64,000 nucleotides of DNA from Hydrogenophaga sp. PBL-H3 (GCF_010104355.1 NZ_CP044972.1:1116001-1180000), one strand, 5' to 3'; shown: positions 33,027-41,778, counted from the stretch's first letter. Notes: generated from the sequence alone by a model not told the origin. A program made the numbers and translations.

Positions 33027-34475
33027 TCAAGCAGGGCTTGCCTGCGAAACGAATTTAGTGACGAGGTAGCCGTCGAAGGTTTCGCTGCCGCCTTCGCTGC
33101 CGATGCCGCTGTCCTTCACGCCACCGAACGGCGTCTCGGCCAGCGTGATGCCGAAATGGTTCACGTTGACCATGCCCACCTCGAGGCCGTTGACCATGCG
33201 CTCCGAGGTCTTGATGGAGCCGGTGAAAACGAAACCGGTGAGGCCGAAGGGCAGGGCGTTGGCGCGCTTCAATACCTCGTCGGTGTCCTTGAAGCGCGTG
33301 ATCGGCGCGACCGGACCGAAGGGTTCTTCGACCATCAGGCGCGCGTCGTCGGGAATGTCGGTGAGGATGGTGGGCGGGTAGAAGTAGCCAGGGCCAGCGA
33401 GCCGCGTGCCGCCGCTGGCCAGCTTCGCGCCACGCTCCAGCGCATCGGCCACCAAGCCTTCCATGGCATCGACCCTGCGCAGGTGCGCCAGGGGGCCCAT
33501 CTGCGTGTCCTTGTCCATGCCGTCGCCCACCTTCAAGCCACCGTAGGCTTTCGTGAAGGTGTCGAGAAAGCGGTCGTACACCTTCTCCTGCACGAAGAAG
33601 CGGCTGGGTGCAATGCACAGCTGCCCCGCGTTGCGCGCCTTGAAACGCGCCAGCAGATGGGCCGCGTCGTCCACGTCGGCGTCGTCGAACACCACCACCG
33701 GCGAGTGCCCGCCCAGCTCCATGCTGATGCGCTTCATGTGCAGGCCGGCGAGCGACGCCAGCTGCTTGCCCACCGGCACCGAGCCGGTGAACGATACCTT
33801 GCGCGAGATCGGCGAGCGGATCAGGTGGTCCGACACCTCGGCCGGCACACCCCACACCACGTTGAGCACGCCCGGGGGCAGACCCGCGTCGTGGAACATG
33901 CGCGCGAGCGCGATCACCGCGCCCGGCGAATCCTCTGGCCCCTTCAGCACAAGCGTGCAACCCGCGCCGATCGCCGCCACCATCTTGCGGATGGCCTGGT
34001 TAAACGGAAAGTTCCAGGGCGTGAAGGCCACGCACACGCCCACGGGCTCGCGCAGCACCAGCTGGCGCACGTGGGGCAGGCGTGCGGGGATCACGCGGCC
34101 ATAGATGCGGCGGCATTCTTCGGCGTGCCACTCTGCGTGTTCGGCACAGGTGGTCACCTCCAGCAGCGCCTCGCTCAGCGGCTTGCCCTGGTCGAGAGTG
34201 ATCTGGCGGGCGATCTGCGGTGCGCGTTCGCGCGTGAGCTCGGCCACGCGGCGCAGCACCTTCGAGCGCTCGAGCGGCGAACTCTTGCGCCAGCTCTCGA
34301 AGGCGCGTTGCGCCGCGTTCAGTGCGCGGTCAAGGTCGTCGCGGCGCGCGTGCGGCAGCGAGCCGATCACCTCGCCGTTGGCGGGGTTGATGATGTCCTG
34401 GTGTTGGCGGTCGCCGCCTTCGATGAATTCGCCATCGATGTAGAGGAAAGGCTTGCCGTATGCGGTGTCGGTCAT
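33027..34475 (-). CDS. Aldehyde dehydrogenase of the tph/P450 operon
   Basis: A 482-residue NAD(P)-dependent aldehyde dehydrogenase with full domains: VAFTPWNFPFNQAIRKMVAA, glutamate in MELGGHS and nucleophile in NAGQLCIAPSRF. It follows the SDR by 14 bp. In the proposed route it would oxidise 4-carboxybenzaldehyde (4-formylbenzoate) to terephthalate. By sequence alone it could be a general semialdehyde dehydrogenase of the GabD type. From here to tphA2 the DNA is visibly more GC-rich than the two genes downstream. Confidence 0.82.
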   Translation of the reverse strand: MTDTAYGKPFLYIDGEFIEGGDRQHQDIINPANGEVIGSLPHARRDDLDRALNAAQRAFESWRKSSPLERSKVLRRVAELTRERAPQIARQITLDQGKPLSEALLEVTTCAEHAEWHAEECRRIYGRVIPARLPHVRQLVLREPVGVCVAFTPWNFPFNQAIRKMVAAIGAGCTLVLKGPEDSPGAVIALARMFHDAGLPPGVLNVVWGVPAEVSDHLIRSPISRKVSFTGSVPVGKQLASLAGLHMKRISMELGGHSPVVVFDDADVDDAAHLLARFKARNAGQLCIAPSRFFVQEKVYDRFLDTFTKAYGGLKVGDGMDKDTQMGPLAHLRRVDAMEGLVADALERGAKLASGGTRLAGPGYFYPPTILTDIPDDARLMVEEPFGPVAPITRFKDTDEVLKRANALPFGLTGFVFTGSIKTSERMVNGLEVGMVNVNHFGITLAETPFGGVKDSGIGSEGGSETFDGYLVTKFVSQASPA

Positions 34476-34489
34476 GGTGAGTCAACCGA

Positions 34490-35245
34490 TCAGATGAATA
34501 CCGAGCCACCGTCGACGGCGATGGTCTGGCCGGTGATGAAGCCCGCGCCGTCGCTGGCTAGGAAGAGCAGGGCGCCCACCAGGTCTTCAGGCACCTGGTC
34601 GCGCTGCAGCGAGCGGCTGGTCTTGCGCACCACGTCGCCCATCTTGCTGTGCAGGTCGTTGTCGAGCACACCGTCGCTCAGCGTGAAGCCCGGGGCAATG
34701 GCGTTGACGGTGATGTCGTCCTTGCCGAGTTCGCGGGCTAGCGAGCGCGTGAACGCGATCACCGCGCCCTTGCTGGCCACGTAGTGCAGCATGTTGGGCG
34801 TGCCCTTGATCGGCGTGGTGGACGCGATGTTCACGATGCGGCCGAACCCGTTCTTGCGCATTTCGGGCACGACCGCTTTGGCGCACACGAAAGGCCCCAG
34901 GGTGTTGACCTCCATCACCCGCATCCACTCGGCGTCGCTGATCTGGTCGAACGGTTTGAGCGTGAGCGTGGTGAACAGGCCGGCGTTGTTCACCAGCACG
35001 TCGAGCCGGCCGAACGCCTTCACGGCCTGTTCGACCATGCCCGCCACGTCGGCGGGCTTGACCACATCGGTCTGCGTGCCGATGGCCTTCAGGCCCTGGG
35101 CACTGAGGCGTTCGGCCGCTTCGACGGCACCGCGCAGGTCGGCGATGACGACCTGGTGGCCCGCGCGCGCGAGGGCTTCGGAGAAGGCGAAACCGATGCC
35201 GCTGGCGCCGCCAGTGACCGCGATGACCCGGGATGCTGCTGTCAT
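34490..35245 (-). CDS. SDR alcohol dehydrogenase of the tph/P450 operon
   Basis: A 251-residue classical SDR: TGGASGIGFAFS, NNAGL, IVNIASTTPIKGTPNMLHYV with YVASKGA, ending IAVDGGSVFI. Paralogue of the SDR at 28449-29231. Between a P450 redox system and an ALDH, the expected role is oxidation of an aryl-CH2OH to the aldehyde, here 4-hydroxymethylbenzoate. A dihydrodiol dehydrogenase role is less likely because tphB is in the same operon. Confidence 0.8.
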   Translation of the reverse strand: MTAASRVIAVTGGASGIGFAFSEALARAGHQVVIADLRGAVEAAERLSAQGLKAIGTQTDVVKPADVAGMVEQAVKAFGRLDVLVNNAGLFTTLTLKPFDQISDAEWMRVMEVNTLGPFVCAKAVVPEMRKNGFGRIVNIASTTPIKGTPNMLHYVASKGAVIAFTRSLARELGKDDITVNAIAPGFTLSDGVLDNDLHSKMGDVVRKTSRSLQRDQVPEDLVGALLFLASDGAGFITGQTIAVDGGSVFI

Positions 35246-35297
35246 GTGTTGTCTCTTTCTGTGGGAAGGTGTGGATGTCGAATGGGACTGAGGGAGC

Positions 35298-36473
35298 TCA
35301 GGTCGGTGCTAGCACCGGCGCGAGGGCCGTGCGCGCGCGCATGTGGGCGGCAGGGTCGTTGAGGGATTCGACGGCGCTGAGTTGATCGCCGCGGTAGCGC
35401 AGCACCGAAAAGCGGCCGCTGGCCGGATCGCCCTCGATGTCGCTGCGGTCGCCCGGCGCGGCCAGGCCGGCCATCTGCAGCCGGCAAGGGCCTTGCTCGC
35501 TCCAGAACCAGGGCACCTTGGCGTACGGCAGGGGTTGACCGCACAGGCGCGCGGCGATGCAGCGCGCCTGGTCAACGGCGTTCTGTACCGACTCGATGCG
35601 CACGCGGGAGCCGCCATCGGCCGCGAACGGAAAGTTCGCGCAGTCGCCGAGCGCGGAGATGGCGGCGTCGCTGGTGAGCAGCAGCTCGTCGACCTCGATG
35701 CCATTGCCCACCGCCAGCCCGGCGTCGCGCGCCAGCTGGTCGTTGGGCGTGACGCCTACCGCGATCACGATGAGGTCGGCGACGATGCGGCCACCGCCGT
35801 GCAGGCGCAGGCCGGTGGCGCGGCCGTCCTCGCCTTCGATGGCGTCGAGCTGCGTGTTCAGGTGGAATTGCGTGCCCTGGGCTTCGTGGAAGGCTTGCAG
35901 GTGTCGCGCCATGGGCTCGGAGAGGGCGCGCAGCAGGGGCCGTGCCGTGGCCTCGATCACCTGCATCGGCAGGCCCTGGCCGCGCGCCACGGCCGCGAGT
36001 TCCAAGCCAATGAAGCCGGCGCCGACCACGGCCACCGAGCGCGCGCGGGCCAGTTGCTCTCGGATGCGCCGCGCGTCCTCCAGACCGCGCAGCACGTGCA
36101 CGCCGGACAACCCCGCTCCGGGCACGCACAGGGTGCGCGCGGTCGCGCCGGTGGCCAGCACCAGGTGGTCGTAGGGCAGGGTCTGGCCGCTGGAGAGGTG
36201 CACGCCACGCGCCGCGCGGTCGATGCGCGCCACGCGCGTGCCGCCGAGCACGCGGGCATCGATGCGCTGGTAGAACGGGGGCGGGCGCAGCAGCAGGCCG
36301 GTGTCGTCCACCTTGCCTTGAAGGAAGGCCTTGGACAGCGGGGGGCGCTGGTAAGGCAGGCCGGGCTCGTCGCCGACCAGGGTGATGGGATCGGCATAAC
36401 CCGAATCGCGCAGCGAGGCCGCGAGCTGGAAGCCGCCCTGCCCGGTGCCGACGATGACGGTGCCGTGGGCCAT
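35298..36473 (-). CDS. FAD-dependent ferredoxin reductase (P450 redox partner)
   Basis: A 391-residue putidaredoxin-reductase-type flavoprotein. FAD-binding motif VIVGTGQGGFQLA at 6-18, NAD-binding VAVVGAGFIGLELA, and the FAD-binding ALGDCANF are present. Its start overlaps the ferredoxin stop by one base (TGATG); the longer frame upstream lies inside the ferredoxin gene. It moves electrons from NADH to the adjacent ferredoxin for the P450. Confidence 0.85.
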   Translation of the reverse strand: MAHGTVIVGTGQGGFQLAASLRDSGYADPITLVGDEPGLPYQRPPLSKAFLQGKVDDTGLLLRPPPFYQRIDARVLGGTRVARIDRAARGVHLSSGQTLPYDHLVLATGATARTLCVPGAGLSGVHVLRGLEDARRIREQLARARSVAVVGAGFIGLELAAVARGQGLPMQVIEATARPLLRALSEPMARHLQAFHEAQGTQFHLNTQLDAIEGEDGRATGLRLHGGGRIVADLIVIAVGVTPNDQLARDAGLAVGNGIEVDELLLTSDAAISALGDCANFPFAADGGSRVRIESVQNAVDQARCIAARLCGQPLPYAKVPWFWSEQGPCRLQMAGLAAPGDRSDIEGDPASGRFSVLRYRGDQLSAVESLNDPAAHMRARTALAPVLAPT

Positions 36474-36796
36474 CAGACCTGCCGCTCCGGGATGTGCATG
36501 ATCAGTTGGTCCACGCCGGGCGCCAGCGCGAGCTGGCAGCCCAACCGGCTGTGTTCGCGGCGCTCGCCCGCGGCGCTGGCCAGCATTTCGTCCTCGACGT
36601 CGCTGATGGGCGGCAGGAAGCCGATCGAGGCCGGGTCCACGTACACGTGGCAGGTGGCGCACATGGCGGAGCCGCCGCACTCGGCGACGATGCCGGGAAT
36701 GCCGTGGCCGACAGCGGTCATCATGACGGTAGCGCCGGGACTGGCGGGCACGGCTTCTCGGGAGCCGTCGGGTTGTACGTAGACGATCTGGGGCAT
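36473..36796 (-). CDS. [2Fe-2S] ferredoxin, putidaredoxin type
   Basis: A 107-residue vertebrate-type [2Fe-2S] ferredoxin. Cluster cysteines at 40, 46, 49 and 87 (C-x5-C-x2-C...C; CGGSAMCATCHVYVDP). Length and spacing match the ferredoxins partnered with CYP199 and P450cam. Translationally coupled to the reductase; follows the P450 by 38 bp. The ATG at 36796 opens MPQIVYVQPDGS. Confidence 0.85.
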   Translation of the reverse strand: MPQIVYVQPDGSREAVPASPGATVMMTAVGHGIPGIVAECGGSAMCATCHVYVDPASIGFLPPISDVEDEMLASAAGERREHSRLGCQLALAPGVDQLIMHIPERQV

Positions 36797-36834
36797 CGTG
36801 GGTTTCTCTCTTCTAGTTCGAATGGGGCGGGATG

Positions 36835-38055
36835 TCAGTGCACGGCGGCCAGCAGCGGCTCGACCGTCACGGGCATGCTCTTGAGCCCGCGCACCGTGTT
36901 GTTGAAGTGCTGGACCGGTTCGCCGTCGAGGCGGATCGAGGCCACGCGGCGGGCCAGTGCGGTGAGCACGATCTCGCCTTCGAGGCGCGCCATCATCTGG
37001 CCGGCGCAGCCGTGAATGCCCGTGCCGAAGGCCATGTGGCCGGTGGCGCGGCGGGTGATGTCGAAGCGGTCGGCTTCGGGCCAGCGGCGCGGGTCGCGGT
37101 TGGCCGAGGCGATGAACACCACGATCTTCTGGCCCTGCTTCACGGTGATGCCGCCGAGTTCCACGTCCTGGGTGCTGGTGCGGTAGAAAGAGTGGAAGGT
37201 GCTGTCGTAGCGCAGTACCTCTTCGAGTGCCTGGCGCGCCAGCGAGGGGTCGTCGCGCAGCAGGGCCCATTGACCGGGGTTGCGCGCGAAGCTGGTGAAG
37301 GCGTTGCACAGGGTGAACACGGTGGTGTCCAGCCCGGCGGAGAGCAGGGTGCGAACCAGCATGCCGGCCTCGTCGTGGCCTATCTCGCCCGCGTCGGCGG
37401 CGGCGAACAGCTGGGCGCCCAGGCCGTCGGGCGTGAGCGCGTCGCGCTGGCAGACCTTGGCGATCCAGTTCACCGCTTCGCCCGAGCTGTTCATTCGGTC
37501 TTGGAAACGCTCGTTGATCGGGCCGAATCCATTGAACACCATGTCACCGTAGGGCAGCAGGTGCTCGCGCCCCTCGGCGGGCAGGCCCACCGCGTCGCCG
37601 AAGGCCTTGATGGGAAAGGCCTCGCACAGTTCTTTGGCGGCGTCGAACGAGCCGCGTTCCACGAGCTCGTCGACCATGCGCGCGGCCACGTCCTCGAAAG
37701 TGGCGCGCAGGCGTCCGATCGATGCGGGCGAGAGCACGCGCGCCACCACCTTGCGGGTGCGGCTGTGGTGGGGCGGGTCTGCTTCGAGAATGATGCTGGG
37801 CTTGCGCCAGGGCGTCTCGGTGTGGAAGTTGGTAAGGCCCACGCCCGCGCTGGAACAGAAGATGTCGGGCTGAGACAGGATGCGCTGCACTTCGTCGTGG
37901 CGTGCGACCGCAAGCACGCCGTAGCGCTCCAGCCAGGCCCAGGGGCCGAGTTCGCGCAGCTGCTCGTAGTGGGGATAGGGGTTGGCCAGCACCTCGGTGG
38001 CGTACGGGTCGAAGTCGCTGGTGGGAACGTTGTCGTAGGGGTTGGGATGGGTCAT
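36835..38055 (-). CDS. Cytochrome P450, CYP199-like (para-substituted benzoate oxidation)
   Basis: A 406-residue soluble bacterial P450. Heme ligand C350 in FGTGIHGCAGQ (343-353), ExxR in EEVLR (278-282), I-helix AGLDTT (240-245). FCSSAGVGL, ETPWRKPSIILEADPPHH, VRTLLSAGLDTT and FNNTVRGLKSMPV resemble CYP199A enzymes, whose PWR-x-PS and R-S-LLSAGLDTT segments hold the carboxylate of para-substituted benzoates; here the second has T for S. CYP199A members demethylate 4-methoxybenzoate and hydroxylate the methyl of 4-methylbenzoate. Embedded in a tph operon between tphA1 and its own ferredoxin and reductase, p-toluate oxidation is favoured; anisate or veratrate demethylation is the alternative. 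Confidence 0.82.
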   Translation of the reverse strand: MTHPNPYDNVPTSDFDPYATEVLANPYPHYEQLRELGPWAWLERYGVLAVARHDEVQRILSQPDIFCSSAGVGLTNFHTETPWRKPSIILEADPPHHSRTRKVVARVLSPASIGRLRATFEDVAARMVDELVERGSFDAAKELCEAFPIKAFGDAVGLPAEGREHLLPYGDMVFNGFGPINERFQDRMNSSGEAVNWIAKVCQRDALTPDGLGAQLFAAADAGEIGHDEAGMLVRTLLSAGLDTTVFTLCNAFTSFARNPGQWALLRDDPSLARQALEEVLRYDSTFHSFYRTSTQDVELGGITVKQGQKIVVFIASANRDPRRWPEADRFDITRRATGHMAFGTGIHGCAGQMMARLEGEIVLTALARRVASIRLDGEPVQHFNNTVRGLKSMPVTVEPLLAAVH

Positions 38056-38080
38056 GGAATGGCTCTTCTTCGGGTGTGCT

Positions 38081-39115
38081 TCAGTCGGTCAGCGCGGAGG
38101 TGCGGGGCTGGGCCACCACGAACGCGTCGCAGAAGAACGCATCGGGCGGCAGGCCGCGGGTTTCGACGAAATCGCTGCGCGCCGCGCTCACCATGGCAGG
38201 CGCGCCGCAGGCGTAGACCTGGTGGCCGGCAAGACTGTCGTGGTCTTGCAGCACGGCCTGGTGCACGAAGCCGGTGCGACCGCTCCAGCCGGCCTCGGGT
38301 TCGGAGATCACGGGCACGAAGCGCAGGCCGGCCTGCTCTCCCCAGCCGCGCGCCAGGTCGAGCAGGTACAGGTCCTTCTCGGTGCGCGCGCCCCAGTAGA
38401 GTGCGATCTCGCGTGCCTGGCCCCGGCGCAGGCCGTCCTCGACCATCGACTTGATGGGTGCGAAGCCGGTGCCGCTGGCGAGCATCACGATGGGCGCGGT
38501 GCTGCCCTCGCGCAGGTGAAAGTCGCCATGCGGCAGTTCGACCCGGAGGTGGTCACCCACCTTGAGGTCGTGCGCGAGCCAATGCGAGAACGCGCCGCCT
38601 TCCAGCATGCGGATATGCAGCTCGGCGCCATCGTTCTGGTGCGGCGGGTTGGCCATGGAGAAGCTGCGGCGCTGGCCGTCGGGCAGCAGCACCTGCAGGT
38701 ACTGGCCGGCCTTGAACTTCACCTTCTCGCCCGCCGGAAAACGCAGCTTGAGGCGCGCCACGTCGCTGGCCAGAAAGTCGATGCGCATGACCCTGGCGGC
38801 GAGCTGGCGGCGCGCGTTCGGATCGGTTTTCTCGATCTGGCGCGGTTCGATCTCGATGTCGGTGAGCGGGCGCGCCTGGCAGAACAGCACCTGTCCGTGC
38901 GCGATCTCGTCCGCCGTGAGCGTGTGCTCACCCGCCGCGCCGGGGTTCACCCGGCCCGAGACGACGCGGCCCTTGCAGCTCGCGCACACGCCCGAGTTGC
39001 ACGAGAACGGCATCTCGTAGCCGGCCTGTCGCACTGCGTCGAGCACTGTCTGACCAGCGGCGCAGGGGATGGCGGTGGCCATCCCGGCGATGCGTATGAG
39101 GTGCGGGGTGCTCAC
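38081..39115 (-). CDS. tphA1: Terephthalate 1,2-dioxygenase reductase component
   Basis: A 344-residue reductase with the ferredoxin domain at the N-terminus, the TphA1/BenC order and opposite to OphA1 and IphD. Cluster cysteines 39, 44, 47 and 79; flavin motif RRSFSMANPP; nicotinamide motif ASGTGFAPIKS. The start is GTG at 39115 (reads MSTPHLIRIAG), 7 bp after the tphA3 stop; further upstream codons fall in tphA3. It supplies electrons to TphA2A3. Confidence 0.82.
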   Translation of the reverse strand: MSTPHLIRIAGMATAIPCAAGQTVLDAVRQAGYEMPFSCNSGVCASCKGRVVSGRVNPGAAGEHTLTADEIAHGQVLFCQARPLTDIEIEPRQIEKTDPNARRQLAARVMRIDFLASDVARLKLRFPAGEKVKFKAGQYLQVLLPDGQRRSFSMANPPHQNDGAELHIRMLEGGAFSHWLAHDLKVGDHLRVELPHGDFHLREGSTAPIVMLASGTGFAPIKSMVEDGLRRGQAREIALYWGARTEKDLYLLDLARGWGEQAGLRFVPVISEPEAGWSGRTGFVHQAVLQDHDSLAGHQVYACGAPAMVSAARSDFVETRGLPPDAFFCDAFVVAQPRTSALTD

Positions 39116-39122
39116 GGCTTGC

Positions 39123-39599
39123 TCACAGGGGAATGGCCAGCAGCGTGTCGATGTTGTGGCTGTCGCAGACCACCACACGGCTGGCCAGGCGCAGGGTATC
39201 GCCTCCATCGATCACCAGCTCGTCGAGGTAGCGCCCGGTGGCGAAGAGGCTGGTCTCGCCGCCACGCATGATGCGCACCACCACAAACGGGGTTTCGCTG
39301 CGGCGCCCGCGCGGCGTGTCCTCCAGCAGGGAGGGCAGGCCCACCAGGTGGCGGTAACGTTGTTTCTCGTAGACGTTGGCGGTGCGCAGTGAGAGCACGC
39401 GGTCGTTGAGCATGGCGCGCGAGTCGGCGTAGATCAGGCTGGCTTCCATGCCTTGCGCATGGTTGTCGGCGGTGGTCACGCGGTAGAGGCAGTGTTCGGT
39501 GAAGAGCTGCGTCCAGGCTTCGAGCTCGTCGTTGTCGATGCAGCGCGCACAGTGCGCGTTGAGCGCCAACGCGCCCGTGGTGTCGATGGCCACGCTCAT
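39123..39599 (-). CDS. tphA3: Terephthalate 1,2-dioxygenase small (beta) subunit
   Basis: A 158-residue ring-hydroxylating dioxygenase beta subunit: [37 protein letters not shown] and [13 protein letters not shown] follow the TphA3 pattern, ending [15 protein letters not shown]. Its start overlaps the tphA2 stop by ATGA. It is structural, holding the alpha3beta3 oxygenase together. Confidence 0.85.
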   Translation of the reverse strand: MSVAIDTTGALALNAHCARCIDNDELEAWTQLFTEHCLYRVTTADNHAQGMEASLIYADSRAMLNDRVLSLRTANVYEKQRYRHLVGLPSLLEDTPRGRRSETPFVVVRIMRGGETSLFATGRYLDELVIDGGDTLRLASRVVVCDSHNIDTLLAIPL

Positions 39600-40855
39600 G
39601 AATCCGCCCCCATGTGGAAGCGGTAGGCCTTCCAGAAGCCGCGCACCGAGGCTTCCGTGGTGCGGCTGCTCTGCGAGCGCACGCTGTCGCCGCCCATCTC
39701 GACGATGGCTTCCTGCGCGCCAGCGGAGGCAATGCCGCGTTGCACAAAGCCGCCCACAGCGCCGTCCTCCATCGATACGAAGCCGGCCGGCCCGATCAGG
39801 TTGGACTGCTTGTGGCGCATGGTGCGCAGCTCGGGTGTGTCGTCCTGGAAGCCGAGGTACACCCAGTTCAGGGCGGTGGTCTCCAGGCCTTCGGGCAGCA
39901 CCTGGCGTACCGCGATGGTGTTCTGTATCTGCGCCAGCACGAAGCCCGGAAATACCGAGAGGATCTGCAGCGTCACGCCATCGCCGAACTCGTCTATTCC
40001 TTTCAACAGCGTGGCGTCCTCGAGCTTGAAGTCGTCCTTCTCCGAACGCAGTTCCTCGGTCTTGTAGTCCTCGCCATTTTCGGCGATGGGGTCGATGGCG
40101 GAGAAGCTGATGTGGTTGCCGCCACATTCGCTCACCACCACGCCGCCCTTCTGCGAAAGGCGGTTGAGCCGGAACGTGGTGAAGAACACGTGCAGCAGGC
40201 TCGCGTGGTACGTGTCGCGCACGTTCTCCACGTAGAGCTTCCAGTTGTTGGGCAGCGTCTGCTTGAAGCGGCCGAGGATCTGCACCGGCTTGTGCAGCAC
40301 GCGCGAGATGCCGCGCGCGATTTCCGGGCCGAGGTAGTCCTCCAGGTCGGGCACGTCGTCGCTCAGGCTGCCAAATACCAGGCCACAAAACACACTCGTT
40401 CTCAATTTGCGCGGACCATGACTCTTCATGCAGAAAGCAGGGTCCATGCCGCCTTCTCCGTTTACGCCGTTCTGGAACGCGATGCCCTTGAGGTTGCCCT
40501 GGCGGTCATAACGCCATGCGTGGTACACGCACTGGAAGTCACGCGCGGTGCCGCCGTCGTCCAGGACGATCAGTGCGCCGCGGTGCGAGCAGCGGTTCTC
40601 GAACGCGTACACCTCGCCGTCGCTGTCGCGCGCCACCACCACCGGCATGCGGCCGAGGAACGTCGTGCGGTAGCCGCCGGGTTGTGGCAACTCGGCTTCG
40701 AGACACAGGTAGTTCCAGGTCGCGCCTTCGAAGATGCGCTGTTGCTCGGCGTCGAGCACGGCCGGTTCCTGGTACAGGTGGTATGGCACGCGGGTGAGGT
40801 TCCCAGGTGGCCAGAAGGTGAGGGGTGCGTTATTCGCAGGGGCGGTGACGCTCAT
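39596..40855 (-). CDS. tphA2: Terephthalate 1,2-dioxygenase large (alpha) subunit
   Basis: A 419-residue Rieske oxygenase alpha subunit. Rieske ligands C89-S-H91 and C109-V-Y-H112; iron-binding [14 protein letters not shown] with H217 and H222. Segments [53 protein letters not shown] and [20 protein letters not shown] follow TphA2 closely. It forms the cis-1,2-dihydrodiol of terephthalate. The start MSVTAPANN at 40855 is chosen; the extra upstream codons run through the operator region. First gene of a ten-gene operon ending at tphB. Confidence 0.9.
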   Translation of the reverse strand: MSVTAPANNAPLTFWPPGNLTRVPYHLYQEPAVLDAEQQRIFEGATWNYLCLEAELPQPGGYRTTFLGRMPVVVARDSDGEVYAFENRCSHRGALIVLDDGGTARDFQCVYHAWRYDRQGNLKGIAFQNGVNGEGGMDPAFCMKSHGPRKLRTSVFCGLVFGSLSDDVPDLEDYLGPEIARGISRVLHKPVQILGRFKQTLPNNWKLYVENVRDTYHASLLHVFFTTFRLNRLSQKGGVVVSECGGNHISFSAIDPIAENGEDYKTEELRSEKDDFKLEDATLLKGIDEFGDGVTLQILSVFPGFVLAQIQNTIAVRQVLPEGLETTALNWVYLGFQDDTPELRTMRHKQSNLIGPAGFVSMEDGAVGGFVQRGIASAGAQEAIVEMGGDSVRSQSSRTTEASVRGFWKAYRFHMGADS

Positions 40856-40883
40856 GATGCAGTGGGGTTCTTGCCTTGGAAGA

Positions 40884-40898
40884 ATTCGGATAACGAAC
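40884..40898. promoter_or_regulatory. IclR-type operator copy A of the tph promoter region
   Basis: ATTCG-GATAA-CGAAC has the NTTCG-N5-CGAAC form with one arm mismatch. It lies 29 bp upstream of tphA2. A matching site is found 69 bp further on, nearer tphR. Confidence 0.5.
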
Positions 40899-40966
40899 TT
40901 TTGACCGTTTGGTGAACCGCGACTGTATTTTTTGAGTTGATGAAGGTCAACAAAATCCGGCAAAAT

Positions 40967-40981
40967 GTTCGAATACCGAAC
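40967..40981. promoter_or_regulatory. IclR-type operator copy B of the tph promoter region
   Basis: GTTCG-AATAC-CGAAC is a perfect 5-bp-arm inverted repeat with a 5-bp spacer, 26 bp upstream of the IclR gene start. The form matches PcaU/PobR/PcaR-class IclR sites. Two sites in one divergent region suggest one for activation of tphA2 and one for autoregulation. Confidence 0.6.
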
Positions 40982-41007
40982 TTATTCAACTTCGAGTGGG
41001 GCCGCAA

Positions 41008-41778
41008 ATGGACGATGAAGCGCGTGCAGTTGACAAGGAATACGTCATGGGTCTGGAGAAGGGCCTACTCCTGATCGAGGCCTTCGGCGTCAGCAATTCG
41101 CCTCTGACGCTGACTGAAGCGGCCGATATCACAGGCCACAGCAAGGCCTCGACTCGCCGCGCCCTGCTTACCCTCGTCAAGCTAGGCTACGCGCGAGCAT
41201 CGGGGCGGCATTTTTTTCTCGAGCCGCGCACCTTGCGGCTGGTGCACGCCTACGTGAACTCTACGCCCCTGACCAAGGTGGCGCAGCCCATCCTGGAGAT
41301 CACGAGTGAGCGCACGCGCGAGTCCGCGTCGCTGGCGGTGCTGGACTCGCAGTTTGTCGTTTTCGTTGCACGTTCAACTCAGCGGCGCAGCTTGTCTTTC
41401 GGTCTCGGTATCGGCGCGCGATTGCCCGCCTATTGTTCTGCAACCGGGCGAGTGCTTCTCGCGGGTATGTCAGACGAGGAGGTTGAATTCCGCCTTGAGC
41501 GAATGAGTCGCCAGGCGATTACGCCGAAAACAAAGACTGACGTGGCGGCACTGATGAAGGAGGTGCAGGCTGCGCGCGAGTGCGGTTATTCGATGAGTGA
41601 CGAAGAGCTGGAAATTGGCTTGCGTTCCATTGCCGTGCCGGTGCGCAATGGAAAGGGTGAGTTGCTGGGGGCTATGAGTCTTTCCGTGGCCACTTCGCGC
41701 ATGTCACGCGACGATGTCGTGAACAAGTTGATGCCAGAACTTGAAGTGGCACGAAGGACGTTTGCACTGCAGTTGTAG
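41008..41778 (+). CDS. tphR: IclR-family regulator of the tph operon
   Basis: A 256-residue IclR protein: winged helix GLEKGLLLIEAFGVSNSPLT and GHSKASTRRALLTLVKLGY, effector domain SFGLGIGARLPAYCSATGRV and GYSMSDEELEIGLRSIAVPV. The latter part is of the PcaR/PobR/TphR kind. ATG at 41008 follows GAGTGGGG; a GTG 12 bp upstream is the alternative. Divergent from tphA2 with two operator-like repeats between. In Comamonas TphR activates tph genes in response to terephthalate; the same is inferred here. Confidence 0.8.
   Translation: MDDEARAVDKEYVMGLEKGLLLIEAFGVSNSPLTLTEAADITGHSKASTRRALLTLVKLGYARASGRHFFLEPRTLRLVHAYVNSTPLTKVAQPILEITSERTRESASLAVLDSQFVVFVARSTQRRSLSFGLGIGARLPAYCSATGRVLLAGMSDEEVEFRLERMSRQAITPKTKTDVAALMKEVQAARECGYSMSDEELEIGLRSIAVPVRNGKGELLGAMSLSVATSRMSRDDVVNKLMPELEVARRTFALQL

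Noticed and set aside
33156-34784. 542-codon plus-strand open frame
   Set aside because: Antisense to the ALDH and SDR genes, Arg/His/Val-rich with no recognisable domain.
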